Assembly: GCA_963556195.1 (NCBI GenBank) | Contig: OY744531.1 | Coordinates: 110,069,622-110,133,621 of the forward strand | Direction of reading: 5' to 3' | Length of the DNA stretch: 64,000 nt | Source: Sepiola atlantica | Lineage: Eukaryota; Mollusca; Cephalopoda; Sepiida; Sepiolidae | Part shown: positions 9,841 through 21,211 of the stretch, one piece after another | Numbering within the stretch: position 1 is the stretch's first letter | Layout: each line of letters opens with the position of its first letter | Program-made: the position numbers and the translations under genes | The notes under the pieces: generated by a model | Told to the model about the DNA's origin: nothing | The model's input: the letters and a program-made list of their open reading frames with translations, nothing else | The model's database searches: none

Positions 9841-10643
9841 TTTGATAGGGCGAGATTTGTGAAATCGGGTTTTACTGTAAGCTAGACTTTAAGCAATAAT
9901 CTTGGATGTGAACGTGATTGCATGATCTGACCTATATTCTCTTTTTCTTTTAACTTCTTACCCCCTTTCCCCTTTGAATATTCTCACTTGACCCAGACAG
10001 GGAACATCTAATCTGGGTGGGGTGGATGGCGGGACTGTATGTTGCTCTCTTGAGAGTCCATCAAATGGGCTTAAACAGGATGTAACACAGACATAATTTC
10101 AGTTATATTAAAATCATTCAGAGATGTAGACAATTTAATATCGCCTCCTGCTCGTTAAAGATTTGTCATGTCTGGTTGTATCGCTGGTGAGAGAAGATTA
10201 CTTATTTTTTCGTTCTGCTAGCAAGATGAGATTGGGATTCAGTCTTTTTTTGCTCAATTCGGATTTAACGGGTTTTCTAATTAAACAACGAACTTTGATT
10301 TGACTTGGGTTGAACATTTCGGGATTTTGGAACTTTGATTGGACTTTCTATATTATTTGATTTATTTATCATTAACATTGAATATTGACACATTTCGAGA
10401 CTGGATAACTTTGTCAGCCCCTTCAATTACACGTATTTGGACTGCTGTTTGTAACTTGGAGTAATGTCTTTCCTGATTATGATTCTCAATATGTATGACC
10501 TGGATGGACTGTATGTATTCAACAAAAAGTATGTTTTTGGGTTGATATGTTTGATGTTATGTATTTTTATGTATTTGTGTATATAATTTTATATATTTTC
10601 AAAGCGTAATTTTATTACCTGTAGTAGTATAACTGCGGTAATG
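9841..10643. other. No recognisable coding feature
   Basis: AT-rich sequence between the tandem region and a hammerhead-bearing repeat. Probably element-derived (PLE 3' region or nested repeat), but no motif proves it. Confidence 0.4.
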
Positions 10644-10690
10644 GTCCTCTGAAGAGAATAATTATCTTTGAAAACTCATGAGCTAAGGAC
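10644..10690 (+). ncRNA. Hammerhead ribozyme motif (family C)
   Basis: Helix I GUCCU pairs perfectly with AGGAC and can extend by G-U pairs. Core CUGAAGA. A short AU-rich helix II ending in UCUUU. Core GAAA. Helix III around loop AU with CUC/GAG pairs. Cleavage triplet CUA. The downstream 'aaggacttaaggata' and 'gtatattgagctt' blocks recur after the sister motifs at 24185, 30618 and 50160. Confidence 0.65.
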
Positions 10691-10865
10691 TTAAGGATAC
10701 TTTGCTTGAACTTTGAATTCTAATAAAATTTGATTGACACCTTATTTTATTACTTCATTTTATATTATAATATTAATGCTCTATCCAGTATATTGAGCTT
10801 CAGTGTTTATCCGGATGTTTCACTAATTATAAGATATTAGTTGACGCTTATATCTTTTGTTGGAT

Positions 10866-10868
<3 letters not shown>

Positions 10869-10938
<70 letters not shown>
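10869..10938. repeat. (TA)n then (GA)n microsatellite
   Basis: About 22 TA units running into about 12 GA units, exactly at the outer edge of the right PLE terminal repeat. Confidence 0.98.
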
Positions 10939-10941
10939 CAT

Positions 10942-10984
10942 CCACATACAGACTGTTTCGCTGTTTCACAGCTCATCAGTGCGG
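10942..10984 (-). ncRNA. Hammerhead ribozyme motif, type I, complete by eye
   Basis: Same sequence as the 7291 motif, base for base across the core and all three helices. It lies in the equivalent place in the right terminal repeat. Confidence 0.85.
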
Positions 10985-11135
10985 CTAGACCAGTTAGTGC
11001 CTCAAGCCGGAATAGTACATGTATTATATTTGTATCTATACATGTTAATCCATTGAAACCCCAGTGTTTATAAAAAGTGCTCAATAACAAGTAGAGCTCT
11101 ATTTAGTATATATTTTTTTATTTATGCAAACATTA

Positions 11136-11204
11136 TTGGTCACAGATGTGCATACATATTTCAGTTGTTCTCTGCAATAGAAAGTCAACTTCTTCAGACC
11201 GAAA
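11136..11204 (-). ncRNA. Hammerhead motif, probably inactive
   Basis: Core CUGAAGA, helix II AGUUG/CAACU and core GAAA are intact. The nucleotide before the predicted cut is G (triplet UGUG), which is not cleavable, and helices I and III each carry a mismatch. It is the inverted partner of 11231. Confidence 0.6.
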
Positions 11205-11230
11205 TAGAAATTCAAATTTGAATTTCTATT

Positions 11231-11297
11231 TTGGTCTGAGGAAGTTGACTCTCTATTGAAGAGGGCAACTGAAACAAGTATGCACATATGTAACCAA
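11231..11297 (+). ncRNA. Hammerhead ribozyme motif, type I, in PLE repeat
   Basis: Identical in helices and core to the 7360 motif (UUGGU/ACCAA, CUGAGGA, long helix II, GAAA, triplet GUA), differing from it only outside the ribozyme. It forms one arm of a palindrome with 11136. Confidence 0.85.
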
Positions 11298-11367
11298 TAA
11301 TGGTTGTATTAATAAAAATGTATACTAAAAACAGCTCTACTTTTATGTTTTATTTTTATATATTTAT

Positions 11368-11401
<34 letters not shown>

Positions 11402-11517
11402 CATAAAATATTCTTCTCTAATAGCTTCTTATCTCGGACTGCTTGCCTTCGGAATACCCTCCCTGCTCTCTGTATCACCGACCGTACCAACATGCAAATG
11501 TAATGTGAACAAACATC

Positions 11518-12291
11518 TTGCTGTACAACTTTCCGCCTATGTTTCCTCTCTTATACATCTGTCCGCTGTCATTGTAGCACGATACGCTTCTGTGGTAATA
11601 TACCTTGTTCGGGAGGAACAACATTTTAAAAATGAAAAAAATAGCATTTTTAGGGGTGTGTAATGCTTACATTTCCGATAAAAATAATCGTTAGTAAGTC
11701 AGGTTTAAGTTACAAAAATTAATTCTCGCTTTTCCTGAGAAAGAATGCAATGTTTAAATGTGTGTAACATCTTCAATGAGTCAAGAGCAAAAATAGAGCT
11801 TTTCTTCCGCAATTATTCTCAGGTTGCATAACAAGTCAAATTTCAGTATTTTCTTTCTTTTAACTCTGAAACATTTATTTTATCAGAAGAAAATTATATT
11901 ACCTACTCTAAGGGCCAATGAATACAACAGCTTAAACAACGGGATTCATCTCCGTAGTTGTTCCCAGTTTAAAGCATACCCCAACATGTGCACAAGGCTG
12001 ACCAGAGACTTGACATGGTTGTTACAACATGATTACCTATTTATTTGAAATCTACACTATTTATAAATACTCTATCTAATTAATCGTACTACCAGGGCAA
12101 AAATAAACATTATCACGCATTGCATGTCTTCTATACACAACTGCATCATTGCACTATGGATGTTCAGACCACTCTTACATTAGGATGCTTCCGTATGAAG
12201 TAAACCCTGAACAATTATTAAAAGAAGAACTGATGCGTCGTCTCCTGAGCACATCCAACACGTACCTCGAGTATCACGTACCTCTATTAAT
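11518..12291. other. No recognisable feature
   Basis: Low-similarity AT-rich sequence downstream of the PLE. A 74-codon open frame at 11824 has no recognisable motif. Confidence 0.5.
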
Positions 12292-12313
12292 TAATTAATT
12301 AATTAATTAATTC
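12288..12313. repeat. (TTAA)n microsatellite
   Basis: Six tandem ATTA/TTAA units. Confidence 0.95.
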
Positions 12314-12849
12314 AGCTTTGAATGACCAATAAGAAGCCGTTGACAATGAGGAAATAATGAAAATGATGAACAAAAACAAGATTCAATACTGGCACGCCGG
12401 CACACAGTATCAAAGGGGCACCTAAACTCTTTTACACACCAGACGGGAACGAGTAAGCATTGATGTATACCTTCCTGCCTCTTGAAGTTGCCCTCCAGCC
12501 ATGACAGAGGCCAACCAGGGACAGCCACCAGGCCTGAATAAAAGAGGTCATAGACCCCTATATACACCAGGAGCAACGAGAACAAAAAGAAATTCTAGTA
12601 TCCTAATAACCCAACTATCATCAGTTGTACAGATTCTATTGTACAGACGCTATTCTAAGTTTGACAAGCGGAGCAAAACATCAAATGAGGTCCTAACATT
12701 CTCATAGTCATATTGCTGCAGATTCTGTTGTGTTTTTAGGGGAGATGGGTCACTGCCATCTTTAAACGTGCACACATATTGTTAGGCGTCGTAATTGTAG
12801 AAACAAAATAGAGGACTTTAAATGTTTCGTTTCGTCTGAGTCCAATGAC
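12314..12849. other. No recognisable feature
   Basis: Somewhat higher GC than its surroundings. Overlapping 68- and 92-codon frames on opposite strands have no known motif and no repeat partner here. Confidence 0.4.
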
Positions 12850-13098
12850 ATTTAGTAATAGTAAAAGAGTAGAAAGTGGACCGTGAGTTTAGTTTCGGCA
12901 GCCTCGTTACTCTCGCTTCCCTAATTGTGTCCTTTAGTCCTCACATTCAATGAGAAATGTTTTTTTACAAAGGGGGAAGAATTGCTGTTTTCTTATTGTT
13001 GGCTAGTTTTTGACCTTGAAGTAGTATTTTTTATAGCTCCTTACATCAAGTGGCTTCATGCCTTGTCTGGAGCGATTTCCATAAAAATATGTTAGTTT
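12850..13098 (+). mobile_element. SINE-like dispersed repeat with a LINE-type tail, copy 1
   Basis: Aligned by eye with 21908-22165: 'agagtagaaagtgga', 'cagcctcgt', 'actctcgcttccct', 'tgtcctttag', then 'gttggctagttttt' and 'ccttacatcaagtggcttca'. Its last ~35 bp (the 'caagtggcttcatgccttgt' plus 'ctggagcgatttc' tail) also closes the LINE fossil at 47640-47945, which suggests mobilisation by that LINE's machinery. Confidence 0.7.
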
Positions 13099-14384
13099 AG
13101 GTATCTTATACCCACACTCCACCCATCATCGAGTGTTAGTTATCCTTTGCCCGTCTAGTCCTGTTAATATTAACCACTGGAAAACAGACCTTCTACATAT
13201 TGACGTCACACGGGTTCTTGTTAAGCCTCGTTAGCCCAACTTTCTTATATAGTGTATGAATTCGTCAAGCTAAACTCTACTTAAATTGTAATAGTTTGGT
13301 CTTTGTTGCCTGAAGATAAATCGCGGCGATTCACAGCTTAAAGCCAAGTGCAATATTGGCGATAAGTTCAGCTAAGCTTTGCTAAATGTATTTCTTAAGT
13401 TCATAAAACATGACAGATCTTCGTTTAATCTACTCAACTTATCATACAGCTCCACTTATCATAGAACTGTGTATCTATCTCTGTAGCCATTTGATACATT
13501 AGCGATGTCGTGATCAAACAACCAAGGTTCGTTTTATGCAGAAGGTCAATTGCTTTTTTCCGGATATTTGCTATCGGGCTGGTTGAAAGGAAACGGATTA
13601 GTCTTAATCATTTCTAGACTTTGTTCGAAATCAGATTGACATCTTCAACCGTCTGTGAATCAGACGTTATCGCTGAATATCGCGCGTAGAAGACAAGTCA
13701 ATAATCGATAAATCTAGAGAATAACTCCGGTTCGAGTGACAGGCGTAGAGTGATTGATCATATTGATTGATTCGCGTTTCCTAAGTAGGCTGAACGTTTC
13801 AAATAACAGAGTGGCCCATTTCAAGGGATACAGTAAAAACAAACCAGAATGAATATTTTTAGGATACGTCCATTACACCATTTTCTGTAGCTTCTATATA
13901 CGTTTCTCTTCATTATTGTTATACTTGTTATTTACAGTTGCTGTATTACATTAGGTCTTAAATAGTTATTATTTAATGGACAATTGTTTCTGATTCTGCA
14001 ATTACATAAATTGCTTATTATTATTACCACTATTAATGCTATTTATATAATAATGCGCTAAAGCATTTCATCTGCGTGCGTACGTTATCACTTTTCACAC
14101 ACATAAAAATATGATTATCCGATAAACAAAGGAAATGATTGATGATTAATCTTATGTCGTAAAGGTAAAAAGAATCCGACTTTACCTATTTTATAATGAA
14201 TTGTTCCAAAACGTCGTCCCGTCGACTACAGTACAATTTCAAATAAATACATTTAAAAAAATGACATTCGTTTTATTCATTTGAGGAATATTTAACTGAC
14301 AATTGTATTTACGGTAAGAAGATAGAGAACATTTATTGTTTTAAAAAAAATTTCTAGTCGTCATTGTGGTCTAATCAATTCACT
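13099..14384. other. No recognisable feature
   Basis: AT-rich sequence with no long frame. A short telomere-like run ('actaaccctaatcttaacc' then 'gtaaccctaac') follows at 14385-14412. Confidence 0.45.
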
Positions 14385-14412
14385 AACCCTAATCTTAACC
14401 GTAACCCTAACT
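14385..14412. repeat. Degenerate (CCCTAA)n
   Basis: Four or five imperfect CCCTAA-like units. Too short and mutated to be more than an interstitial trace. Confidence 0.6.
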
Positions 14413-15196
14413 CAGGGGTTCTTTTCCGTGGGGATTTATTGGCTTTAAGACAGAGTAACTGTTAGGAATAACTAAAGAAAAACGGAATTATGTCCCTTGG
14501 ATCATTAACGAGTTATCGCCCCTGATCGAGTGGCACGGAGTGAAAAAGTAAACATTGAAAGTGAGCAGACTGGCAGAAATTACATCTCGCGTTACAGCGG
14601 CTAAATAACTCATTTCATTCTAATTACACTTTTAATAAATCTGTTAAACCTTTCTGTTGAAAAGTCATCCATTTTGTTTTACGAGTTATTAATTATTATA
14701 ACCTAAATTACATGGTTTATAACAGTAACAAATATAATTACAGAGATCAGAAAGATATATACATCACGAGTGTCCGATAGGGAGATACGGAGACGGCTTG
14801 GGCAGCCATGCCATGCTAGCTCATATTGTTAACTCCCATTGATGTTTTTTGGGGGGTGAGCATATTTTTTATGACTGCTTAGGTCGATGGTTTAGCAGAG
14901 AAGAGACCAGAAATTACTTTTCTGGAAATGACGTCATATTATTAACGACCACTTATCCGCCGTTGGTCATCCTTTTCAACTCTGATCCGTCAATCTTTAA
15001 ACCCGCTCAATCGCTCACTCCGTCCATCCATAGTGAGAGCTTTCATTATGTAACAGTGTTCTCTAAAGTGTTAGTGGCACCAACGTATTAATATTTGCAC
15101 TCACTAGGAGTTCTAACACAAGTCATCGTCAGTTATTGCTCACTGATAATAACCGGGGGAGTTCCCTGGGGCCTGAGTGACAACAAGCCTCTCCAC
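14413..15196. other. No recognisable feature
   Basis: Contains an 80-codon and a 63-codon frame (14849, 15095) lacking recognisable motifs. The second overlaps the LINE tail that follows. Confidence 0.4.
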
Positions 15197-15417
15197 ATTT
15201 CCAGTACTCTCCACCTCTTTTCGATAACCATTGAAAATGTATTTCCGGTAACGCAGAAGCCGCTTACCATTGTTTCTCGTTGGTAACGACCATTGGTCAC
15301 CTATGGAATTTGTGTTTCAATAAGCCTTCTCAATGTCCCAGTATATTCCACACTCTGCCAGAGGAAGTCCGGCTAGTACTCCTCCCCTTGATCTTCCCAT
15401 CCTCCTTGACCTTTGAT
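15197..15417 (-). mobile_element. LINE 3' UTR fragment (same LINE as at 5655)
   Basis: The minus strand carries 'gggtcaaggagaatgg'-type, 'acttcctctggcagagtg', 'gggacattgagaaggctta' and 'gtggagagtactggaaat' blocks found in the same order at 6046-6190 on the plus strand. The copy consists only of the 3' end and abuts an (ATT)n tract, just as the 5655 copy abuts an (AAT)n tract. Confidence 0.7.
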
Positions 15418-15458
15418 TGTTATTATTATAATTATTATTAGTATTAGTAGTAGTAGTA

Positions 15459-15517
<59 letters not shown>

Positions 15518-15518
15518 T
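15418..15518. repeat. (ATT/AAT)n microsatellite
   Basis: Imperfect ATT/AGT triplets followed by about 20 perfect AAT units. Poly-Ile and poly-Asn frames over it are artefacts. Confidence 0.97.
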
Positions 15519-15819
15519 GTTTTTCTTTGAGTGGTGTTTATACAGTACCTGAGTATGTCAATTTCCATCTTTGCCTAGCTTATACTGTTTTATACTAAGT
15601 ACGAAAAAAAAAACATTTGTGAAATTTCGTGGGAAAAATACTCTACTTAATATATTCATGAGAGATTAATTCACTACGATGATTATATTTACGAATGGGT
15701 TTATCAGCAAATAAAAAGTAATTATAATTTGAACCATTAAAACGACCGTCACTTATTTTGTTTAATAAGTTAACAGTGTGTTTAATCATAGATAATGATT
15801 CCTCCTAACACAACCATAC

Positions 15820-16045
15820 AAAATCTATTTATTACGTTCTTAATAAACAATGATGTTTCTACTTTTCTATACCTAAACTCGCCATGTTTACAATAAATAT
15901 TAAACTACTACTTTTTAAAACTTACTTTTATGTCCTCATAATTTAGAACATACTTTGCACATTTTATTTTACTGAAATGTGACAAACAGCATTGCCTGAT
16001 TAAGATATGTCTCTACTCATATATTTGATAATATATCTTTATTCG
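15820..16045 (+). repeat. Direct repeat, left copy
   Basis: About 225 bp resembling 18535-18785: 'acgttcttaataaac', 'atgtttacaataaatatta', 'cacattttatttt', 'ctgaaatgt' and 'tttattc' occur in order at similar spacing. The pair brackets ~2.5 kb. They could be terminal repeats of a decayed element or two insertions of one family. Confidence 0.65.
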
Positions 16046-16412
16046 TGCTAAGAAGTAATGCCTAAGAGGATCGTCTCGTGACAACAGAACGTATACTGCA
16101 CCATCTCCTAATGGAAGAAGTAATGCCTAGGTGTATGGTATCATCACGAACCAATATAAACTACACTACATCTAAAGAAGGAGGTAATGCCTGGGATGAT
16201 TGTCTCATGACGGACGAACATATATTACACTCCCTAGGAAAGAGTTCATGCCTGGGAGGATGGTCGCATGATAACAAAATGTATACTGCACCATTTCTAA
16301 AAGATGGGAAGTAATGCCTGGGAGTATGGTATCATGACGAACGAAAATAAACTATACTATCCCCAAAAGAAGGAGGTCATTCTCTTGGAGTATGGTATTC
16401 ATGGTAAATATA
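16045..16412 (+). repeat. 60-65-bp minisatellite, array 2 (about 6 units)
   Basis: The phrase 'atgacgaacgaa' or a close variant recurs at about 16078, 16142, 16207, 16267 and 16331. Units share 'taatgcctgggag' and 'gatggtatcatgac' with array 1 at 5365-5590, 10.6 kb away. Confidence 0.85.
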
Positions 16413-17439
16413 TTAAACACAAAGAAACGAATCCATTTGCTACTGGCCAGGATCAACATTGCTTAACTTCGGTGATGTAATGAGAACCATCGTGTCAACG
16501 TCATCATGCAATAATTTCTGTACGCAAGTCACTCAATTCTAACGACTTCAAACATACCCTATCTCCTACTCGTGATATTACTCTCAGCAAGTAGAATAAA
16601 TACCCCCTTTTATCAATACAGATTGTTAAGATTTTTAAGAGAGGTGTTTATCTGAAGCAACGAAGTGTTCAGTTCCTTAATCATTGTCTGCGCTTAAAGA
16701 ATTTATGGCGAATAATCAATCGAAAAAATCGTTTGTTTTAGTGTGTGTTTGTGCGGTAGGGGGGTCGTAAACGTTTTTGACTACTTTGATGTTGTCAGTG
16801 TTATTGTGTATGTTGATGTCTCTGTGCGTGTACGGGTGTGTGTTTGTAGGGAGAAGTGGTTCTGGCAAGGTGCAACAAAGGCTGGCCTTGTCTAGTCATT
16901 TTTATGACTGCGTTTTGTTCTTCTTCAAAGGGAATGGAGATGTGGTTATCAGTTCAACAAGCAGCTATAATTAACACGAAAATCAATGAGGCCCTCTGCA
17001 ACACTCTCCAAGTCTCATCCCGGAATGTGTTTTTCTACGTAAGAACCACGATGTGTTTTGGCATACTATGGTCGAGTGAAGCAATCAACAATTCGAACCC
17101 TTTCTTGTGTCAGGGCGGAGCTGAACTGTAGACTGACCAATAAGGTTTAAATCACATTAATTATTTCGTGTCTTACTACAAATTTGCTTAACAATCAGTA
17201 TCATCGATTTAAGAGACAAATCGGCATCTAATATATAAAGTTATCTTGTCGGATTTTCAGAGTGTGTGATCGATAGTAATTAAGCTGATGAGTCATTATT
17301 TTATTTTCTCTTGGGCCATTGATTTTATATAAAAGCTAAGAATAATAACCTAAAATTAATTCCCCGAGCAGAATATTTTTGCTCAAATATTATGGGTTGT
17401 CACGAAGAGTAAAATGAAGATATAATGATACTAGATCGA
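16413..17439. other. No recognisable feature
   Basis: Two overlapping frames at 16777-17131 (65 and 91 codons) have no motif. A GT-rich stretch lies at about 16740-16850. Confidence 0.45.
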
Positions 17440-18480
17440 ATTTAAGAATCTTTATTCTAATTTTGATCAATATCCATTATATAATTTAATTTCAGAATTG
17501 CCTCAAAATTAAAGATTAAGCTTAGTATGTCTTAAAAAAGATATTGATATCCTTAATTGGTTTATATTACAATGGATTAAATTCCTAATTAGTCTATATC
17601 ACAATGGGTCAAATTTTTTATTGGTTTATATCACAATGAGTCAAATTCTTTATTGGTTTATATCACAATGGATCAAATTCTAAATTGGTCTATATCACAA
17701 TGGATTAAATTCCTGATTGATCTATATACCACAATGGATCATATTCTTAATTGGTCTATATCACAATGGATCATATTCCTAATTGATCTATAGCACAATG
17801 GATCAAATTCTTAATTGGTGTATATCACAATGGATCAAATTCTTAATTTGCATATATCACAATGGATGAAATTCTTAATTGGTTTTATCTCAATGGATCA
17901 TATTCATAATTGGTCTATATCACAATGGATCAAATTCCTAATTGGTATATATCACAATTGATCAAATTATTTGTGAATTTGATATATTAAAGTGTTCAAA
18001 TGGGAGGTTGCGTCTATGTTAAACCCTTTAAAATACTAAATTCTTAATTTATCTATATCACAATGGATCATCTGTGAATTTGATATATTTAACTTTTCAA
18101 ATAAGAGGTTGTGTTTATATGATTCACTGCAAAACCTTTTAAAATACTTCAAAAAAACTTAAATTTGGAGAATATTTATGAATTAATGTCTAATAGTTAC
18201 CTATTGTTAAAAATTCTCTAAAACTGGAAGGTATCTGAATTTTAACGAAGGGCTACTACCATTTTTTCCTCATTTGCATAAAACTAAATTTACCTAAATG
18301 TAACTCACATTTGCCCCGCCCTCTGAAGTCTATCAGCCCTGATCTAAAATTCATAATAATCGGTGATTTAGTTATAAGTGAATCGTGTACATACAGATAG
18401 ATAAACATATACATATACCTAACTTTATATAGATGGAGATGTATTTCGCTTCTGTACTTTTCAAATAAAATTAATTCAGT
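17440..18480 (+). mobile_element. Non-coding dispersed repeat with an internal minisatellite
   Basis: Its 3' half matches 52840-53330 by ordered blocks: 'ttaaatttggaga', 'acgaaggg', 'aattcataataatcgg', 'gtgaatcgtgtacatacag' and 'catacctaactttatat'. The 5' halves are also alike. The class is unknown (no frame, no clear terminal repeats). The copy here is longer because of the tandem array at 17552-17975. Confidence 0.7.
17552..17975 (+). repeat. 32-bp minisatellite, about 13 copies
   Basis: Unit: 'cacaatggatcaaattc' followed by 'ttaattggtctatat', with scattered substitutions. It lies inside the dispersed repeat at 17440, whose other copy (52840) has roughly one unit at the equivalent place. 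Confidence 0.92.
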
Positions 18481-18534
18481 CGGAACTTTATAAATACGTA
18501 GCCATTTTTTGATAATCACCGTAACAGCTTTAGC

Positions 18535-18785
18535 TGCTTACGTTCTTAATAAACATTTATGTTTTTACATTTCTCTTCGTAGGATCGCTATGTTTACAAT
18601 AAATATTAAGATACTTATTTCTAAAATGTATTTGTATATCCTCATAGTTTATTAAAAGAGTTCTTTTAAAACAAACTTTTCACATTTTATTTTGCTGAAA
18701 TGTTACAAATGTCATCAACTTATTCAGATGTCTTTGTACTCATAGACTTAATAATACATTTTTATTCACGGTAAGTACATTGAAA
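18535..18785 (+). repeat. Direct repeat, right copy
   Basis: Partner of 15820-16045. Ends just before a U2-SINE. Confidence 0.65.
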
Positions 18786-18810
18786 AAGTTATTTTTATTT
18801 GTCTAAATAA

Positions 18811-19137
18811 ATCGACCTTTTGGCTAAGATCAGTGTAGTATCTGTTCCGATGGATGCTCACTCTGTGGACTGGTACCGTCTTGATTCCGCCGGTCTGAAG
18901 CACTGTCCTGTGCAGTTCTAGGAGGTCCACCCTCTCAGGCTTTGCTTTCCCACCCTTTGAGAAGAGGTTAGTTTATTGCTAATCGCCTGAGGCGCGCCTA
19001 CCGGGGAATGCCGACGAGGCTTCCTAGGCATTTTTTGACGGCCAGAGTACTCTTCTTCTTCTAGGGCGCTGACTTATCAAATCCCACTTTCCCGACCTTG
19101 TGTCACAGGTTATCGCTGTGTGAGGTAGATAAATATT
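18811..19137 (+). mobile_element. U2-snRNA-headed SINE, best-preserved head
   Basis: 'atcgaccttttggctaagat' followed by 'cagtgtagtatctgttc' follows the 5' end of U2 snRNA closely, including the AUCG start and GGCCUUUUGGCUAAGAUC-type stem-loop I. After the GUAGUAUCUGUUC segment the sequence leaves U2 entirely and enters the SINE body (blocks as at 4769), ending 'gaggtagataaata'. It has no Sm site or U2 3' domains, so it is not a U2 gene. Confidence 0.85.
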
Positions 19138-21126
19138 AAGTGCATTGAAAACAAAGAAACCCCCAAGTGCGTATTACCCTTTGAGAAAATTAAAACAAAA
19201 TCATCATATATTTTAAAATAAGTTTTTCTGGTATAGTTTTTCTTACAAAGATATAGTAAATATTTTTAAAATGATTCCATTAGCTCGTGGTAAAGACTTC
19301 GCATTCATGTTTGGATTTTCTTCGTAGGCGGCCGTAAAAATGGGGTTCCATATGATGTTGGTCGTGGAAGATTTCCTTGAGGTTAATGATGTAGTTTTTT
19401 CCTAACTAATTATTTAATCAATTATTTATTTTGACATCTTACACCAGCAGAATGCATTTCGGTTTATTCTTAAGCAATTCATCAACTTTTATAGTTGCTT
19501 AATAATTGACTAAATAAAAGGCTGCCTTACTTTGTGATAATTAGAAATTTTAAATTAATTTGGAAGCATTATAATTATACTTTCAATCATCAGAAAAGTA
19601 AAAAAATATATATCATTAAAGTTTACCAGGCAGCGCCCGGCATGGACAGCTAGTACTCTATATATTAACATTGACCGTAACGTACGTGCATCCCGCACAT
19701 AAAGACGGGTAGGTTTGAGGAGAGGAAACGAATAAGAAGGTGACCAGAAGAAAGCGTAAAACAGAAGATCGGGGATGTGCATATGAGGGTAAGAATTTCT
19801 GTAAAATGTTAATCAAGAATAAAAAGTCCCATTCTTCCATGACATTTTAAAGAAACAGAACGCCGTCTGAACTAGACGTTATGTAGGTTCAGAAAGAATA
19901 TTTCATTAAGCAAGTGAATTAATATTTTATTTACTTTTGAGAAGCTGAGAAAATGTTTCGAATTGGCTAAAAATACATTCGATGTTCGCTGATTTTAAAC
20001 AACGCATTTAAAAGAGGAAATATTTCATCTTTATTATAAATTTCGTTTATTTTAAGTAAACATTTTAAAACATAGTTAGAAAAGAGAATAAAATATTAAT
20101 AACACTAACCCAAACCCTAACACTATCTTGTCTTGACTGACTTTTCGTTGAAGGAATAATACTTTTTATTTTGTTATTTAATAAATTTTGTGATTTCTAT
20201 TTTTAATTAAATCAATTTAATTTTTTGGGGGTGGGCTACACGATTATTCATGTCGTCTTATCGATTAGGGTTTTTTTTGTTTTCTTATCGATTAGATCCG
20301 TTTCAATGATTTTAAGTAGTGAATAGGGATTACATTGCGAAACGACAGCAAGCAAGCGAAGTAATTCATAAAATAGAAGGAAGAAGAATGGCGTCCAAGG
20401 TTGGTATGAAAAGTAAGAAGTACATACAACGTTTGTAATTCCCAAATGATCACCCATCTGGAAGTGGGCACGCTCAACGTTGTTTAACTCTGAGGATCTA
20501 ACGGGAAGCAGTTTGTTAACGTGATTATGTCGTATGCAACACATACATGCAAAAACTAATGTCGTCAAAATCATCCTCTCTGACATGTATATATATGCGA
20601 CTGTGGACCGCGTGTGCATTTAATATTCTCTAAAAACTTCTTCACTGAGGGAAGCAACCGGCTCAACCCGACTAATGTAAATGCTGTACAAGGAGAGGAC
20701 AGGATGTCCATCCCGGAAGACTCCATAACTTAACGAAACAAGATAACACTAAATAACTTAGTCGCAATGACAAATAGCCCATCATCTCCTGTTTCTGAAT
20801 GACATTAATCTTATTTGCCTGAAGACAGGACAGGAATACCTACTTCCTGAAGATCGGTTATCTAGGCAACGCCTTCATTTTATCTAAAAGAGTCGGGCCA
20901 ATGAATATATGCTGCCTTTGGCAATACACTTTAATGGAGTACACGAAAATTGATAACTTTTTTAGAGCATTTCAAGCAGGGATAATCTTAAGATACGTCC
21001 ATTTATTGAAGCAATAAAAATACTAGCGGGAGAGACCGACAAACAGGGCAATCGACGAACAGATCCTCTTTTAGATATTCGTTGACTCATGCGATTTCAA
21101 ATTTAAAAGTAACGAACCGATAACAA
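19138..21126. other. No recognisable gene
   Basis: Two kilobases of AT-rich sequence. A 123-codon minus frame at 20248-20619 has no domain, and a trace 'aacccaaaccctaac' at 20108 is telomere-like. Confidence 0.45.
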
Positions 21127-21131
21127 TGCTG

Positions 21132-21206
<75 letters not shown>
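21127..21206. repeat. (CT)n then (TA)n microsatellite
   Basis: About 20 CT units then about 17 TA units, flanking a family B hammerhead repeat. Confidence 0.98.

Positions 21207-21211
<5 letters not shown>

Larger units (their letters stand above)
7230..11517 (+). mobile_element. Penelope-like element with direct terminal repeats, body 5'-truncated
   Basis: Two blocks in the same orientation flank the coding body. From 7291 and from 10942 both carry the 'catccacatacagactg' to 'cagtgcggctaga' segment, later the 'ttggtctgaggaagttgact' segment, and both end with 'atgcaaatgtaatgtgaac' plus 'aaacatc' (about 7638 and 11517). PLEs typically carry LTR-like terminal repeats with hammerhead motifs and often have truncated bodies behind a partial repeat. 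Here the left repeat joins the reverse transcriptase frame after most of the RT has been lost. The ~1.6 kb between the stop and the right repeat contains a degenerate tandem region and another hammerhead-bearing repeat, possibly a nested insertion. Confidence 0.75.
10940..11517 (+). repeat. PLE terminal repeat (right), with an internal inverted duplication
   Basis: Matches the left repeat at both ends but contains an extra inverted segment. About 11045-11205 is the reverse complement of the 'ttggtctgaggaagttgact' to 'aaaacagctctac' part, and the centre 'agaaattcaaatttgaattt' forms a near-perfect palindrome. Hammerhead motifs therefore sit head to head on both strands. A block 'gtgtttataaaaagtgctca' here also opens the palindromic elements at 57727 and 60335. 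Confidence 0.8.

Noticed and set aside
18811..19137. U2 snRNA gene
   Set aside because: Only the first ~45 nt resemble U2. The Sm site and 3' stem-loops are missing, and the rest matches other SINE copies.
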